Assembly (NCBI RefSeq): GCF_001583435.1
Contig: NZ_CP013251.1
Span: forward strand, 2,927,215-2,991,214
Direction of reading: 5' to 3'
Length of the DNA: 64,000 nucleotides
From: Endozoicomonas montiporae CL-33
Lineage (GTDB): Bacteria; Pseudomonadota; Gammaproteobacteria; Pseudomonadales; Endozoicomonadaceae
The notes under the pieces: generated by a model
The model's input: only the letters and a program-made list of their open reading frames with translations
Database searches by the model: none
Told to the model about the DNA's origin: nothing
Shown: positions 17,577 to 30,411 of the stretch, piece by piece
How the letters are laid out: every line of letters begins with the position of its first letter
Position numbering within the stretch: the stretch's first letter is position 1
Translations under genes and position numbers: made by a program

Positions 17577-18785
17577 ATGCGTCAACTAAACCCTGAGAAA
17601 CATACCACTGCCGTACTGGTCGTTCTGACCCTCTTTGCTGTTGTGGGTCCGGTGTCCATTGATATTTTCACACCGTCATTGCCCGCCATCACACAGTACT
17701 TCGACACCGACTATGCTACCGCTCAATGGAGTGTCGGCATCTTTATGCTGGGTTTCTCACTGTCCATGTTGATCGTTGGTCCGCTGAGTGACCGCTTTGG
17801 TCGCAAAAATACCCTACTCGGCGGCTACTCACTGTACCTTCTGGCCACCATTGCCACACTGACCACCAACAGCATTCACCTGTTTATCGCTGCCCGTTTT
17901 GCCCAGGCGATTTTCGGTTGTTTTGGTACTGCAGTAGCAAGAACCATTGCCCGTGACTACTACTCCGACAAGATGGAAGTGAAGATTCTGGCTTACATCA
18001 GCGCCTGTCTGACCATTGCGCCGATGGCGGCACCCATTGCCGGTGGTTACATTCAGCAATACGCAGGCTGGCAATACAGCTTTCTGGTCATGGCCGCCTT
18101 TGCCGTCATTGCCATGCTGGCGCTGACTCTGCTGCCGGAAAAAGCCGAGCGTAACCTGAATGCCACTAACGGCATGTTCAAAGGCTACTCTGCGGTTCTG
18201 ACCGATCTGCGCTACATGCGTTTCTCGGTCGCAGCAGGTGTTGCCTTTGCCGGTGCCTTTGTGTTTGTTGCCGGTGCGCCGTTTGTACTGATTGAGCAAC
18301 TGGGCATCAACCCGAAAGATTATGGTTTCATCTTCGCCTCTGCCATTGCCGCCTATCTGGTCAGTGCGACTATGGGGCCTAAGCTGACTGATCGTCTGAG
18401 CCGTGAGCAGGTCACACTGTTGTCCGGTTCTACCCTGATGATCGGTGCGCTGATCTCCATCGCCTCGGCCTGGTTCAGTGGCGGAGAATCCGTCATGGGT
18501 TATGTAGCTGGTATTGTTGTATACGAACTGGGTCTGGGTATCTTCAACCCGCTGTGTCAGGCGCGTGCCACCGAACATATGAAAACCCATATCGGCACCG
18601 CATCCGGCCTGATTTTCTTTATTGAAATGCTGATGGCGACCCTGATCAGTGGTGCGGTCGGTTTCTTGCCTGTAGCAGGCACCATGACTCTGGCTGCTGT
18701 TACTCTGGCGTCTGCAGCGTTTGCTTCCCTGTGCCTGATGGGCACTGGCAAGCCTGCCGAACAGCTGACGACCCAGGCAGCATAA
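17577..18785 (+). CDS. Bcr/CflA-family MFS drug exporter
   Basis: This 402-residue protein has twelve hydrophobic segments. The first is followed by S-I-D-I-F-T-P-S-L-P-A-I (TM1 motif of the DHA1 Bcr/CflA group), and the loop 2-3 motif G-P-L-S-D-R-F-G-R-K is typical of the major facilitator superfamily. It should export small toxic compounds by proton antiport across the inner membrane. The ATG at 17577 is preferred over an in-frame TTG at 17535. It is convergent with the next gene, 14 bases away. Confidence 0.88.
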   Translation: MRQLNPEKHTTAVLVVLTLFAVVGPVSIDIFTPSLPAITQYFDTDYATAQWSVGIFMLGFSLSMLIVGPLSDRFGRKNTLLGGYSLYLLATIATLTTNSIHLFIAARFAQAIFGCFGTAVARTIARDYYSDKMEVKILAYISACLTIAPMAAPIAGGYIQQYAGWQYSFLVMAAFAVIAMLALTLLPEKAERNLNATNGMFKGYSAVLTDLRYMRFSVAAGVAFAGAFVFVAGAPFVLIEQLGINPKDYGFIFASAIAAYLVSATMGPKLTDRLSREQVTLLSGSTLMIGALISIASAWFSGGESVMGYVAGIVVYELGLGIFNPLCQARATEHMKTHIGTASGLIFFIEMLMATLISGAVGFLPVAGTMTLAAVTLASAAFASLCLMGTGKPAEQLTTQAA

Positions 18786-18799
18786 TGCAGGGTCGTTCA

Positions 18800-19912
18800 T
18801 TAATTGATATAACTACAATCAGCAGCTGGTTGGTCTAGTTCACCAGCTCCCCACATCACTGGGATTTTCCAGATGAATGAAGAATCATACGGATTCACAG
18901 ATAACAAGTATTGACGTAGTGATTCTTTGTAATAAGGGACTATTGATGTTGATAAAGGCGTCACCGTTTTGCTGGAAGAATCCCCACTAGCGTCCGAACT
19001 GGGTGATTCCGTTAAAAAATCCTCCGGCCTTCTTTTCAAATAAGTTAGATCTTTGCGTGTGAACCAAGACAGATGGCGATTCTTAAGGAGTTTAAGAACC
19101 TCTTTCTGGTAAACTATCCCAATTTGTTCAGGGGTGATGATCAGAAAAATCTCGTCGTCGTTTAGAGATAAAAGATTAAATTCCTCGTGAGCTATACCAG
19201 TAGGTTCAACATAAAATGCAGCCAAGAGAAAACCATCACCAAAATGGGCACCTGAATTCAATCGCGAAACCACTCTTTCAGCATTTAATTCTCCCAGAAA
19301 TCCACTTAGAGGCAAACCTAGACCCATAGGATCGCTATTTAAATTAAGCAAATAGTTGGAGATTTGTCTTGGTCGAAAAATAACAGTGCCCGGATTGTAT
19401 TGTCCCAATGCACCAGCAAGCCCTGACAGCAAAATTGAATGTAGATTTTTTATAATGGCTTGGGAAATCTCCGGTAATTGTACCAATGCTCCTCTATGAC
19501 TTCTAGGTATACGGACACGGACCCCTCTCTCTTTCATTACTCCTGATTCTGTGTATATCGCTTCCACTTTCGGTTCATGAAGAACCAATGGATGCATTTT
19601 GAACTTTAAACTTGACGAATCATCCAAGCCGAAAATATGCCTGAATTGTTTCAATCTTTTATCATCAAGAGGAAAAAAAGTAAGCTGTCTTTGACCATTT
19701 AGTGTTTCAATAAAATCTACGTTCACACTGGCCTGTTCTGTAACAGGCACAGATATATAGTTTATTTTGACCACAGAACCGTCTGTTAAATGATGTTTGC
19801 CGACAACTGCATAATGAATACCCTTGTACGGGTCTATTATCAATGTCAGTGCATACACTTTTGATATAAACAAACACAAAATAACCATTAATAAATTATG
19901 CCTAGCTTTCAT
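18800..19912 (-). CDS. Secreted protein, function unknown
   Basis: From the ATG at 19912 the protein begins MKARHNLLMVILCLFISKVYA, a Sec signal peptide; a GTG at 19927 would add five residues. The 370-residue product is a mixture of hydrophobic and polar stretches with no repeats. A Ser-rich segment (SSDASGDSSS) occurs about 65 residues before the end, and the last residues include two cysteines-poor aromatic motifs (IWKIPVMWGAG). I recognise no family. It is AT-richer than the flanking exporter and metH genes, which hints at separate ancestry. Confidence 0.6.
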   Translation of the reverse strand: MKARHNLLMVILCLFISKVYALTLIIDPYKGIHYAVVGKHHLTDGSVVKINYISVPVTEQASVNVDFIETLNGQRQLTFFPLDDKRLKQFRHIFGLDDSSSLKFKMHPLVLHEPKVEAIYTESGVMKERGVRVRIPRSHRGALVQLPEISQAIIKNLHSILLSGLAGALGQYNPGTVIFRPRQISNYLLNLNSDPMGLGLPLSGFLGELNAERVVSRLNSGAHFGDGFLLAAFYVEPTGIAHEEFNLLSLNDDEIFLIITPEQIGIVYQKEVLKLLKNRHLSWFTRKDLTYLKRRPEDFLTESPSSDASGDSSSKTVTPLSTSIVPYYKESLRQYLLSVNPYDSSFIWKIPVMWGAGELDQPAADCSYIN

Positions 19913-19982
19913 TTTTCCATTTTCCACAGACTTTTTGAAAAAGGATTTAAGAGTAGTTCATGTTCTGAATTTATACAGCCAC

Positions 19983-20125
19983 TGCTCCAGCACCACAGGC
20001 GAAGGCATCATCATGCCCTGCCGGAGCACTTCTTCTCAGTCAATGGAATGGTATCGTGTGGAGAACCTTTACTGAGAAGTACATTTTGACTGCTTTCTGA
20101 TACCATCCCAGTTTCAATACCATTC
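19983..20125 (+). promoter_or_regulatory. Self-complementary leader upstream of metH
   Basis: The leader holds several exact complements. TGCTCC (19983-19988) pairs with GGAGCA (20023-20028), enclosing GGCAT/ATGCC (20004-20008/20013-20017). CTTCTCAGT (20032-20040) pairs with ACTGAGAAG (20071-20079). GAATGGTATC (20046-20055) can pair either with GATACCAT (20099-20106) or with ATACCATTC (20117-20125). The last pairing overlaps the CTTCTCAGT loop, giving pseudoknot-like or mutually exclusive folds. It does not match the cobalamin, SAM or SAH riboswitch cores as I remember them. Confidence 0.45.
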
Positions 20126-20166
20126 TGACTAAACCTACAAGAACGAACTGGCTGGAATCTGTACGC

Positions 20167-23883
<3,717 letters not shown>

Positions 23884-23889
23884 ATGAAA

Positions 23890-23920
23890 CCGTTAGCCTC
23901 CCTTTCATGGAGGCTAACGG
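23890..23920 (+). terminator. Strong hairpin after metH
   Basis: CCGTTAGCCTCC, a 7-base loop CTTTCAT and GGAGGCTAACGG form a perfect 12-bp stem starting 7 bases past the metH stop. No T-run follows on either strand, so it may end transcription weakly or protect the mRNA 3' end. Confidence 0.6.
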
Positions 23921-24013
23921 GGCATACCTCGCCAATTCTGTTCCAAACCATTACAATCGCGGCAGTTTTTCTAATCACACGTTTTGTCTTTTCTCTTTCA
24001 TTACGAGGCAGTC

Positions 24014-25339
24014 TTGAAGCCGCGCAGTCTGACCATTGTAAAACTGGCAACACCCATTATTCTCGCTATGTTGTCACAAAGCCTGCTGAATCTGGTGGAT
24101 GCCGCGCTGGTCGGGCCTCTGGGTGAAGAGGCTCTGGCGGCGGTGGGAGCCGGAAGTTATGCCAACTTTGTTGCGCTGGCCCTGATCGCCGGGCTGTCGG
24201 CGGGCGTTCAGGCACAGGTAGCACGACGGTGTGGAGCCGGTCAGAAGCAACACTGCGCGGTACCGGTTAATCACGGCATTATCATTGCCCTGCTCTTTGC
24301 ACTGCCTGTCAGTCTGGTTCTGATGGCCATGGCACCATGGATTTTGCAATTGTTCAGTCAGGACGGTGTGGTACATGATGCTGCCGAAACGTATTTTCGT
24401 ATAAGAGTGATGGCTCTGATGGCTGCTGCCATGAGCCTGTCATTCCGGGGCTACTGGAACGGCACTGGTCAACCTTCCGGTTTCTTAAAAATACTGGTGG
24501 TTTCCCACCTGTTTAATGCTGTGGTCAGTTATGTGTTGATTTACGGTAAGCTTGGTCTGCCAGCCATGGGCGTTGCAGGTGCAGCCCTGGGCACATTTCT
24601 GGCCATGTATCTCGGTGCTCTGCTTAATCTGTTGATTCTGTTTCGTCAGGTGAAACACCATGGTTTCCTGCAACCCTTTCGACGGGCTGACTGGATAAAC
24701 CTGAAAACACTGATCAGGCTGGCGATTCCCGACTCCTTGCAGCAAACCCTGTTTGCTCTGGGTATGATGCTTTTCTTTGCCATTATTGCCCAGCTGGGTA
24801 CCCGGGAAATGGCCATTGCTCATGTGTTAATGAACATTTCGTTGTTCCTGATTCTGCCCGGGATAGGACTGGGTATGGCTGCTAATACGCTGGTCAGCCA
24901 GGAGCTTGGGGCACAGAAACCGGAAATGGCAACGGCCTGGGGCTGGAGCAGTGTTCGGGTCGCTACAGCATTGCTCAGTACGCTCAGTCTGCCATTACTG
25001 CTGAATCCAGAATGGGTACTGGGACTATTCCTGCACGATCCGGAGCTGGTGAGCGCCGCCAAACTCCCTCTGCAACTGACGGGTGTTGGTATTATTCTGG
25101 ATTCTGCCTCACTGGTATTAACCCAGACATTGCTGGGCGCAGGAGCCAATAAAACAGTGCTGGGGATTCGTTTTGGCGCTCAGTGGGGCTTTCTTCTGCC
25201 CGTTTGCTGGTTGCTGGGAACAATTCTGGGTGCAGGGCTGACAACACTCTGGGTGCTGACCCTGTTGCAGCGGCTGATCAGCTCTACCGCTTTTATTGTG
25301 GTCTGGAGAAAAAGACAGTGGAGTCATATCAGGATCTGA
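24014..25339 (+). CDS. MATE-family multidrug efflux transporter
   Basis: About twelve hydrophobic helices, the N-terminal block L-A-T-P-I-I-L-A-M-L-S-Q-S-L-L-N-L-V-D and V-G-x-L-G-E-E-A-L-A-A-V-G identify a NorM/DinF-type MATE antiporter. No ATG lies near the start. The TTG at 24014, with GAGGCA just upstream, gives 441 residues, a normal length; a TTG at 23984 is the alternative. It should export cationic or hydrophobic compounds using a Na+ or H+ gradient. It follows the metH hairpin by about 95 bases and is convergent with the DUF4892 gene. Confidence 0.88.
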   Translation: MKPRSLTIVKLATPIILAMLSQSLLNLVDAALVGPLGEEALAAVGAGSYANFVALALIAGLSAGVQAQVARRCGAGQKQHCAVPVNHGIIIALLFALPVSLVLMAMAPWILQLFSQDGVVHDAAETYFRIRVMALMAAAMSLSFRGYWNGTGQPSGFLKILVVSHLFNAVVSYVLIYGKLGLPAMGVAGAALGTFLAMYLGALLNLLILFRQVKHHGFLQPFRRADWINLKTLIRLAIPDSLQQTLFALGMMLFFAIIAQLGTREMAIAHVLMNISLFLILPGIGLGMAANTLVSQELGAQKPEMATAWGWSSVRVATALLSTLSLPLLLNPEWVLGLFLHDPELVSAAKLPLQLTGVGIILDSASLVLTQTLLGAGANKTVLGIRFGAQWGFLLPVCWLLGTILGAGLTTLWVLTLLQRLISSTAFIVVWRKRQWSHIRI

Positions 25340-25367
25340 TACGACTCCTTTACCAATAAAGGTTACT

Positions 25368-26240
25368 TTATTCCGTCAGCAATAACCGGATACCAGCCTG
25401 ACGACTGGATGAGGTACTGAACGATGATAATATTCTGAACCGGTCGGACGATACACCATCAGCCTTTAACTGCTGCTGCAACATGGACTCTTGCCTCTGT
25501 TGGATGGCAACCTGACTGTCAGCTCCTTTCACGCCTTCCTCCAGCACAACCGGTAATTCGATATTAATCAACAGCTGTCGCAAGTCGTTGCTACGTAGTG
25601 CTGAAAGCACCTCACGATAGGTATCATTCCGGGACAACTGCTCAGCACTGACAGGCAGGCGATCAATGTAATAAGCCATTGCAGCAGTGTCACCGCCTTG
25701 CACCTTAGCAGCAACCGAGAACTCATCCACCAGCGTATAAACCCGTCGATTACCGCGTTTCACTGAGTAGACCGTATAATATACGACATCTTCAGGTCTT
25801 ACTTTCTTACCCAGAAAATAATGCTGTTGTCTGCTCATTCCATAGAGTGAAGAGACACGGAAAATATCATTTGCCCAAAAATTACTGTCGCCACAGCCAA
25901 AACTGTTGCAACTGAACAGAGGTTGAACATTTTGGGCTTTCAGCTGTTGCAGGAAGAACTGGTAACCGTCTTCACTTTCGTGACCAGCCGGTAACTGATA
26001 AACACGTCGTGTCAGAGTTCCATCAAGACGCTGCATTTCATCGGCCAGCACAACACCGTTCACCTTTTTCATTGGGCTGCTGACAATGGGGTGATTGCTG
26101 CGGTGTTCATCAACCCTGAGATTGACAGACGCAGCCGGGTAAGGTTGAAAATCCAGTGCCGTAACCGTTGCTGGAACAGCCACTATCAGTAACAGCACTG
26201 CTTTTACCGGTGTTTTACAGGCTTGCCATAGGCTCCGCAT
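25368..26240 (-). CDS. DUF4892 secreted protein
   Basis: From the ATG at 26240 the protein starts MRSLWQACKTPVKAVLLLIV, a signal peptide ending near VTALDFQPYP. ATG 26261 and TTG 26288 are in-frame alternatives. The middle carries L-F-S-C-N-S-F-G-C-G-D-S-N-F-W-A-N-D-I-F and L-Y-G-M-S-R-Q-Q-H-Y-F, the conserved C-x-x-x-x-C-G-x-S-x-x-W-A-N signature of DUF4892 proteins known from Pseudomonas relatives. The function is unknown and it is probably periplasmic. The gene lies alone, convergent with the MATE gene. Confidence 0.7.
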   Translation of the reverse strand: MRSLWQACKTPVKAVLLLIVAVPATVTALDFQPYPAASVNLRVDEHRSNHPIVSSPMKKVNGVVLADEMQRLDGTLTRRVYQLPAGHESEDGYQFFLQQLKAQNVQPLFSCNSFGCGDSNFWANDIFRVSSLYGMSRQQHYFLGKKVRPEDVVYYTVYSVKRGNRRVYTLVDEFSVAAKVQGGDTAAMAYYIDRLPVSAEQLSRNDTYREVLSALRSNDLRQLLINIELPVVLEEGVKGADSQVAIQQRQESMLQQQLKADGVSSDRFRILSSFSTSSSRQAGIRLLLTE

Positions 26241-26391
26241 AAGTTGATTCGCTCTAACCATGAGTCGGATTCTACATCTTGTTATCAACGGTGACAGACT
26301 ATCACAAGGTCACTATTGCAGAACAGTGTCCCAGATCTACAAGAGTCCAGACAGATGGGGTTGTGTTTTCAAGATATAAGGCGCTGGACAG

Positions 26392-28068
26392 CTACTTATT
26401 TCGATAAGCTTTAATGGCATCGGTCAGAATGGCTTTTATGCCGCGTTTTCTTTCAGCCAGTACCTCGTCCGTAAGAGATTGCAGAGTTCGCCCCTGTTCC
26501 AACAGTTTCTTCTGGCCTCTTGCCGTGCCTTTGGCATCTTTTGCCAGTTCAGACTCGGCAGCTGCCATAATTTTATCCGCGTCTAGAAAGGCTTTTCTGG
26601 ATTCAGGACGAATCGCACGACCATGGTAGCTCTTCAATTTCTTTTTTAAACGTTTTGTTAAACGATCTTCAAGCAGACTGTAGTTCTCGTCCCAGACATC
26701 ATCCAGAGATCGCATCTGCCCTTCCCCCATAACCTGATCGTGCGCTTTAATCATATTGAGCAATGACTTGACCCCGGAGGTTTTATTTTGCAAATCAGCT
26801 TTCAATCGGTTTCGGTCATCATCACTAAGATTAGTGGCAGACAATTTAGTCCGGGTTTTGGCGACATCCTTGAGGGTGTTTTTTAAGTCTGCACGCAGGG
26901 CTATTCCGGAAACGGGTTCCAATCCCATACAGGTTTTATAGAGGAACTCAAGATTTTCTTTTTTAATCAAGCCTTTTCTTATAAGCGTACTGGTTGTGCT
27001 GCCAACCATTGCTTCATCCTTTTCATTGCCAGCCTTTTGAATCTGAAAAACCGTAGCGGCCAGCAACGCCAGCTTTTTCTTATTCCGGGGCTTGGTCCGG
27101 GTTACACCTTCCACAGTAAAAGATATGGACTTGAGATAATCACCATGAGTGCCCAGCTCTATCATGCCATTGTAAAACGCTTCCTGAAGTTCAGCCGGAG
27201 GGTTACCCTGACAGTGCTGCTTGACGTAATCCATAACTTCCCGGGTGTAATTCGTGAAAGCGACCTTCAGTGATTTCTGATCAGTGGCTTTCAAACCAGC
27301 CGCCACTGTTTTAGCAATACCTTTGGGTAGTTCGGCTTCTTTTATCTGTCCCCTGCCAGAAGGCACCAGATCAGGAATGTCCATATTTGTGTCAATGGAC
27401 GAATCGTCAGGCTCAGTTTGTTCAGGCAAGACTTTCAGCTCCCTGACTCTGGACAATGATGCTGTTTTGTCAGCACTACCACTGGATTGAAGCTCTACGT
27501 TCCAGGTCTGAGCTCTGGCACCCGGAGACTTTTCAGAGTTCTGTGTCTTAGCGGATGACTGACTTTTTTGACCCGGCTTCGGTGGCAGATCCGGCTTAAT
27601 CTTTGGCTTTGGTTTTAGCTTAGGCTTTAAGCTCGGATCAGAAGGTGTTGGACGTTGTCCCTGAGTCTTTGGTCTTTGTGGAAGAAGCGACTTTTTCGCA
27701 GGTTGGGGTTTTGTCTTTGAAGCTGTTGCAACAGAGGGCTTTTCTTCAGATTTTGGTACTGTACCAGACTGGTTGTCCTTAAGAATCTGGCTTGGTTTTT
27801 TGTGCGACAGCAAAACTTTACACGCCGGATCAGGAATCACCTTTGTCATCCGTTCGCACAGCATAAGAGTTGGAACCTTGTTATCTGATGGCTTATTAGG
27901 AGCCTTTGATTGTGAGCTGGAAATATAACGGGTGGGTTTTGGCTCAACGGCAATTTTCTTACCTCCCAGCCCCTCACCAACTTGAGATTTGACACTTTTC
28001 TTAACTGACGGCTCTAATGAAGAACGATTAAAGCTTTCAGTAGTATTGTTAATGGGGCTTCCTGACAT
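26392..28068 (-). CDS. Long disordered/helical protein, function unknown
   Basis: This 558-residue protein begins MSGSPINNTTESFNRSS. Residues about 10-245 are Pro-, Lys-, Ser- and Gln-rich with runs such as L-K-P-K-L-K-P-K-P-K-I-K-P and look disordered. The remainder (about 250-558) is predicted helical with many Lys, Leu and Ala, e.g. TLIRKGLIKKENLEFLYKTCMG, split around 385-405. There is no signal peptide and no membrane segment. Such a layout is seen in secreted effectors of host-associated bacteria, but nothing here proves secretion. No family is recognised and no partner genes adjoin it. Confidence 0.6.
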   Translation of the reverse strand: MSGSPINNTTESFNRSSLEPSVKKSVKSQVGEGLGGKKIAVEPKPTRYISSSQSKAPNKPSDNKVPTLMLCERMTKVIPDPACKVLLSHKKPSQILKDNQSGTVPKSEEKPSVATASKTKPQPAKKSLLPQRPKTQGQRPTPSDPSLKPKLKPKPKIKPDLPPKPGQKSQSSAKTQNSEKSPGARAQTWNVELQSSGSADKTASLSRVRELKVLPEQTEPDDSSIDTNMDIPDLVPSGRGQIKEAELPKGIAKTVAAGLKATDQKSLKVAFTNYTREVMDYVKQHCQGNPPAELQEAFYNGMIELGTHGDYLKSISFTVEGVTRTKPRNKKKLALLAATVFQIQKAGNEKDEAMVGSTTSTLIRKGLIKKENLEFLYKTCMGLEPVSGIALRADLKNTLKDVAKTRTKLSATNLSDDDRNRLKADLQNKTSGVKSLLNMIKAHDQVMGEGQMRSLDDVWDENYSLLEDRLTKRLKKKLKSYHGRAIRPESRKAFLDADKIMAAAESELAKDAKGTARGQKKLLEQGRTLQSLTDEVLAERKRGIKAILTDAIKAYRNK

Positions 28069-28329
28069 ATGGCTTTCTTGTTTAGGTCAAAAGGTATTCA
28101 TGTAATGGTAGTTAAGTAATTCAAAGAGCGTTTCCATACACGGCATTAGCAGCTGTTTCCGCGCAGCTTCGACTGAAAAGCCGACTTAGTACGTTCTGTA
28201 TCCATTAACCTTCTATTGTATGTGTCAAAAACCCGGCATTGTCAGTCATTATTATCCCAGCTTACTTCTCACAGGCATCATTGCGCTTTATCGGTCAGTT
28301 AGATTTGAACGGCAGGGGTAACATAATGG

Positions 28330-28357
28330 TTGAACTCTAATAAAATCAAGGTATTAT
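28330..28357 (+). promoter_or_regulatory. Likely promoter of tRNA-Pro(GGG)
   Basis: TTGAAC (28330-28335) and TATTAT (28352-28357) are separated by 16 bases, placing the start of transcription shortly before the tRNA at 28388. Confidence 0.6.
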
Positions 28358-28387
28358 AAGCAGCAAGTCAGCAGCGATGCTAAATGT

Positions 28388-28464
28388 CGGAGCGTAGCGC
28401 AGCCTGGTAGCGCACCACAATGGGGTTGTGGGGGTCGGAGGTTCAAATCCTCTCGCTCCGACCA
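28388..28464 (+). tRNA. proL: tRNA-Pro, anticodon GGG
   Basis: The 77-base gene encodes its CCA. Acceptor arms CGGAGCG and CGCTCCG pair fully; the D-arm includes AGCCTGGTAGC; the anticodon stem CCACA/TGTGG holds loop ATGGGGT, giving GGG; and the T-loop is TTCAAAT. It matches the shape of E. coli proL. Its 3' part is the integration site of the island that follows. Confidence 0.97.
28419..28464 (+). repeat. Attachment repeat attL (tRNA 3' end)
   Basis: The 46 bases from the anticodon loop to CCA recur without a mismatch at 42284-42329. The copies diverge immediately on both sides, which marks the integrase crossover segment. Confidence 0.92.
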
Positions 28465-28491
28465 GAATTTTTACTGATATTTCAGCAACTT

Positions 28492-28518
28492 AAAAAGCTA
28501 ATCATTCGATTGGCTTTT
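28492..28518 (+). terminator. Replacement terminator of tRNA-Pro, supplied by the island
   Basis: AAAAGCTAATC, loop ATTC, GATTGGCTTTT (one G-T pair) then TCTTG. It lies 28 bases past the tRNA CCA, inside the island. Confidence 0.7.
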
Positions 28519-28523
28519 CTTGT

Positions 28524-28552
28524 TTTGGACATGTTTGGACACGTTTTGGACA
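28524..28552 (+). repeat. Three TTTGGACA direct repeats (possible integrase arm sites)
   Basis: TTTGGACA occurs at 28524, 28534 and 28545, spaced about one helical turn, between attL and the integrase remnant. A related CTTGGACA with the same following A-run occurs at 40513-40520 near the other end of the island. Confidence 0.55.
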
Positions 28553-28888
28553 AAAAAAATTTGCACGTAAGCAAATTATTGAACGACAGCATCTAATTAT
28601 CGCGCTGCGCTTTCCTCTGAATGCTCAACCTTACCCAGCTCCTCTAAAGCCTCAAAAGTAAGAGCAGCATGGCACTCTATGTAGTGCCTGTCAGAAAACC
28701 TCTGAAAAACGGCAGTTGTTCTTGGCCGACAGAAGTTGATAACGGCTGGATTTGAGTTACCAGACGAACAAAGGATGTTTTTTGTACCGCACTGTTCAAA
28801 ATACAACCTGATTCGACTATCTACAAGCGCAGTAATCTCTCATGCCCGGCATGATCAAAAGTAAACTGACGGAAGCCTGGCTGAAAGG

Positions 28889-30402
28889 CTACTGACGATC
28901 TCTGGTCAGCAGAATTTTACCCAGCCGTTTCAGGTTGCTGGCGACAACAGCCAGTGCGACATAGCGCTCAAAGCCTTCTATCCCTTTATCCGGGCATTTG
29001 TCGAGACCATTCGCTTCCAGTGCATTGATATCGGAATGAACTACCCCGGAGCAAGCTCCGGGGTATCAAGTTAGCTCTTGAGTAGTTCGCAGCAAGCTGC
29101 GGGGAATTAGACCCAAGGCTTCGCATTCAACGGCTGAGTGTTTTCTTCTTGCCCGGATAAACTCCGGGTGGGATTCCCGTTTTTTATCATTGGCCGACAG
29201 CCTCCCTTTCTTGGGGAGAACCGGGCGTTCCAGAAGAACTTCCAACTTTTCAAGATTGCCCGGACTCCAGAAGCCTTTGTCGTAGCTCACCTAGCTTAAT
29301 GTCGGGAACCGCTTTTTGGCAGCCTCGGCCATAGGTACTGTAACCTGGTCGTCTGTTTGTTTTTGCATGACCTGATGATGCAAAGTAAAACCGAACTGAT
29401 CCTGCAACACGCAGACCCGTAACCCCAGTTCAACCGGAGTTCCGGCTTTGCCTTTGCTGATCCATTCTGTATGAGGCTCAAAGATTGAGAACACCTTCTC
29501 ATTATGGGGAATCTGCTCATGTTCTATCACCCGTCGGTAAATCAGGTTTATCTGGTGACGGCTGTGGGCTATGTGGTATTTGAGGTTTTCCAGCCTTGGC
29601 TCATCCGGTTGTTTTTTCAACAGCAAGGACAAGGTCGTTTCAGCTTTGCGGACAATTGAAAGGCTGTACTTTATGTACTCAAGGTGAGCCATTTCAATGT
29701 CGTGCTGCCGCTGCTGTTGTTTCAGTTCACAGTTTGCGCTGGAATGCTTCAGGTTTCGAGCCTTGTTGTAGCGTTTGCGATGCTGGTCTTTAAGATATTT
29801 GCTCTGACGCCAGCCCGGAAGCTGGTACTGATTGGAGAGAGCGGATGCAAACTCAATGCTTTTACGGCAAGCGTCGCTCAGAAGGCTGATATCCGTGGGG
29901 AAATGGACATCGGTTTTGACTACGAAGGAATCGGCACGGCCATGTAGCGGCTCATCTTTTTTTTAACCAGCTGGTGACCTGCATCCACCGTGACCTGGTT
30001 AATCTGATCCAGTATCTCCGGTGTGAAGAGGCTGATGTTATCCTGCAATGTTTGTATGTGGTAGGAATGGGTACAATATGGGCCGTGACCGAGCATTTTC
30101 CGTAATGTCCCATGTTCATTAGCCAACTCTTGCAAGCGGTAATAGTCACAATTAGTGACAAGGCGCAGAGTGCCGAAAACCAGAATGTTCCAGAGGTCCA
30201 TACCGGGACGACCATTTTGCCGACTGGCAGGAATCATGTTCTCAAGCACCTGAAAAACCCTGTGTCGCAGATCAGGTGTTATCCAGATATGTTGCAGGCC
30301 CCGAAGCAGACGGGGAATGTCGTCTCTGGACTTGGGATTAAACGTGATGGCAGAGATATCAACTTCGCCCAACTGCATTTGTGGGTTGATGGTTTGGCGC
30401 AT
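28889..30402 (-). pseudogene. ISNCY transposase, inactive copy
   Basis: Compared with the copy at 42564-43987, a CAG codon has become TAG (after F-P-T-L-S, stop at about 29291) and a 90-bp repeat element interrupts the C-terminal domain near H-S-A-V-E, introducing another frame end. The A8-G slippery run near 29957 is retained. Only the other copy can supply functional transposase. Confidence 0.9.
29036..29125. repeat. 90-bp REP-like palindromic element
   Basis: Absent from the otherwise equivalent site in ISNCY copy 2. It contains CCCCGGAGC-AA-GCTCCGGGG and GCAGC-AA-GCTGC hairpins followed by GGGGAATTAGACCC and AGGCTTCGCATT. The second half recurs at 48099-48144. Confidence 0.8.
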
Positions 30403-30411
30403 AAATGTGAA

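Noticed and set aside
19928..20166. Cobalamin riboswitch upstream of metH (a GCCACTG-like string occurs near 19976)
   Set aside because: The other parts of the B12 box and the conserved flanking helices are not present in the right order; metH is usually not the riboswitch-controlled gene.
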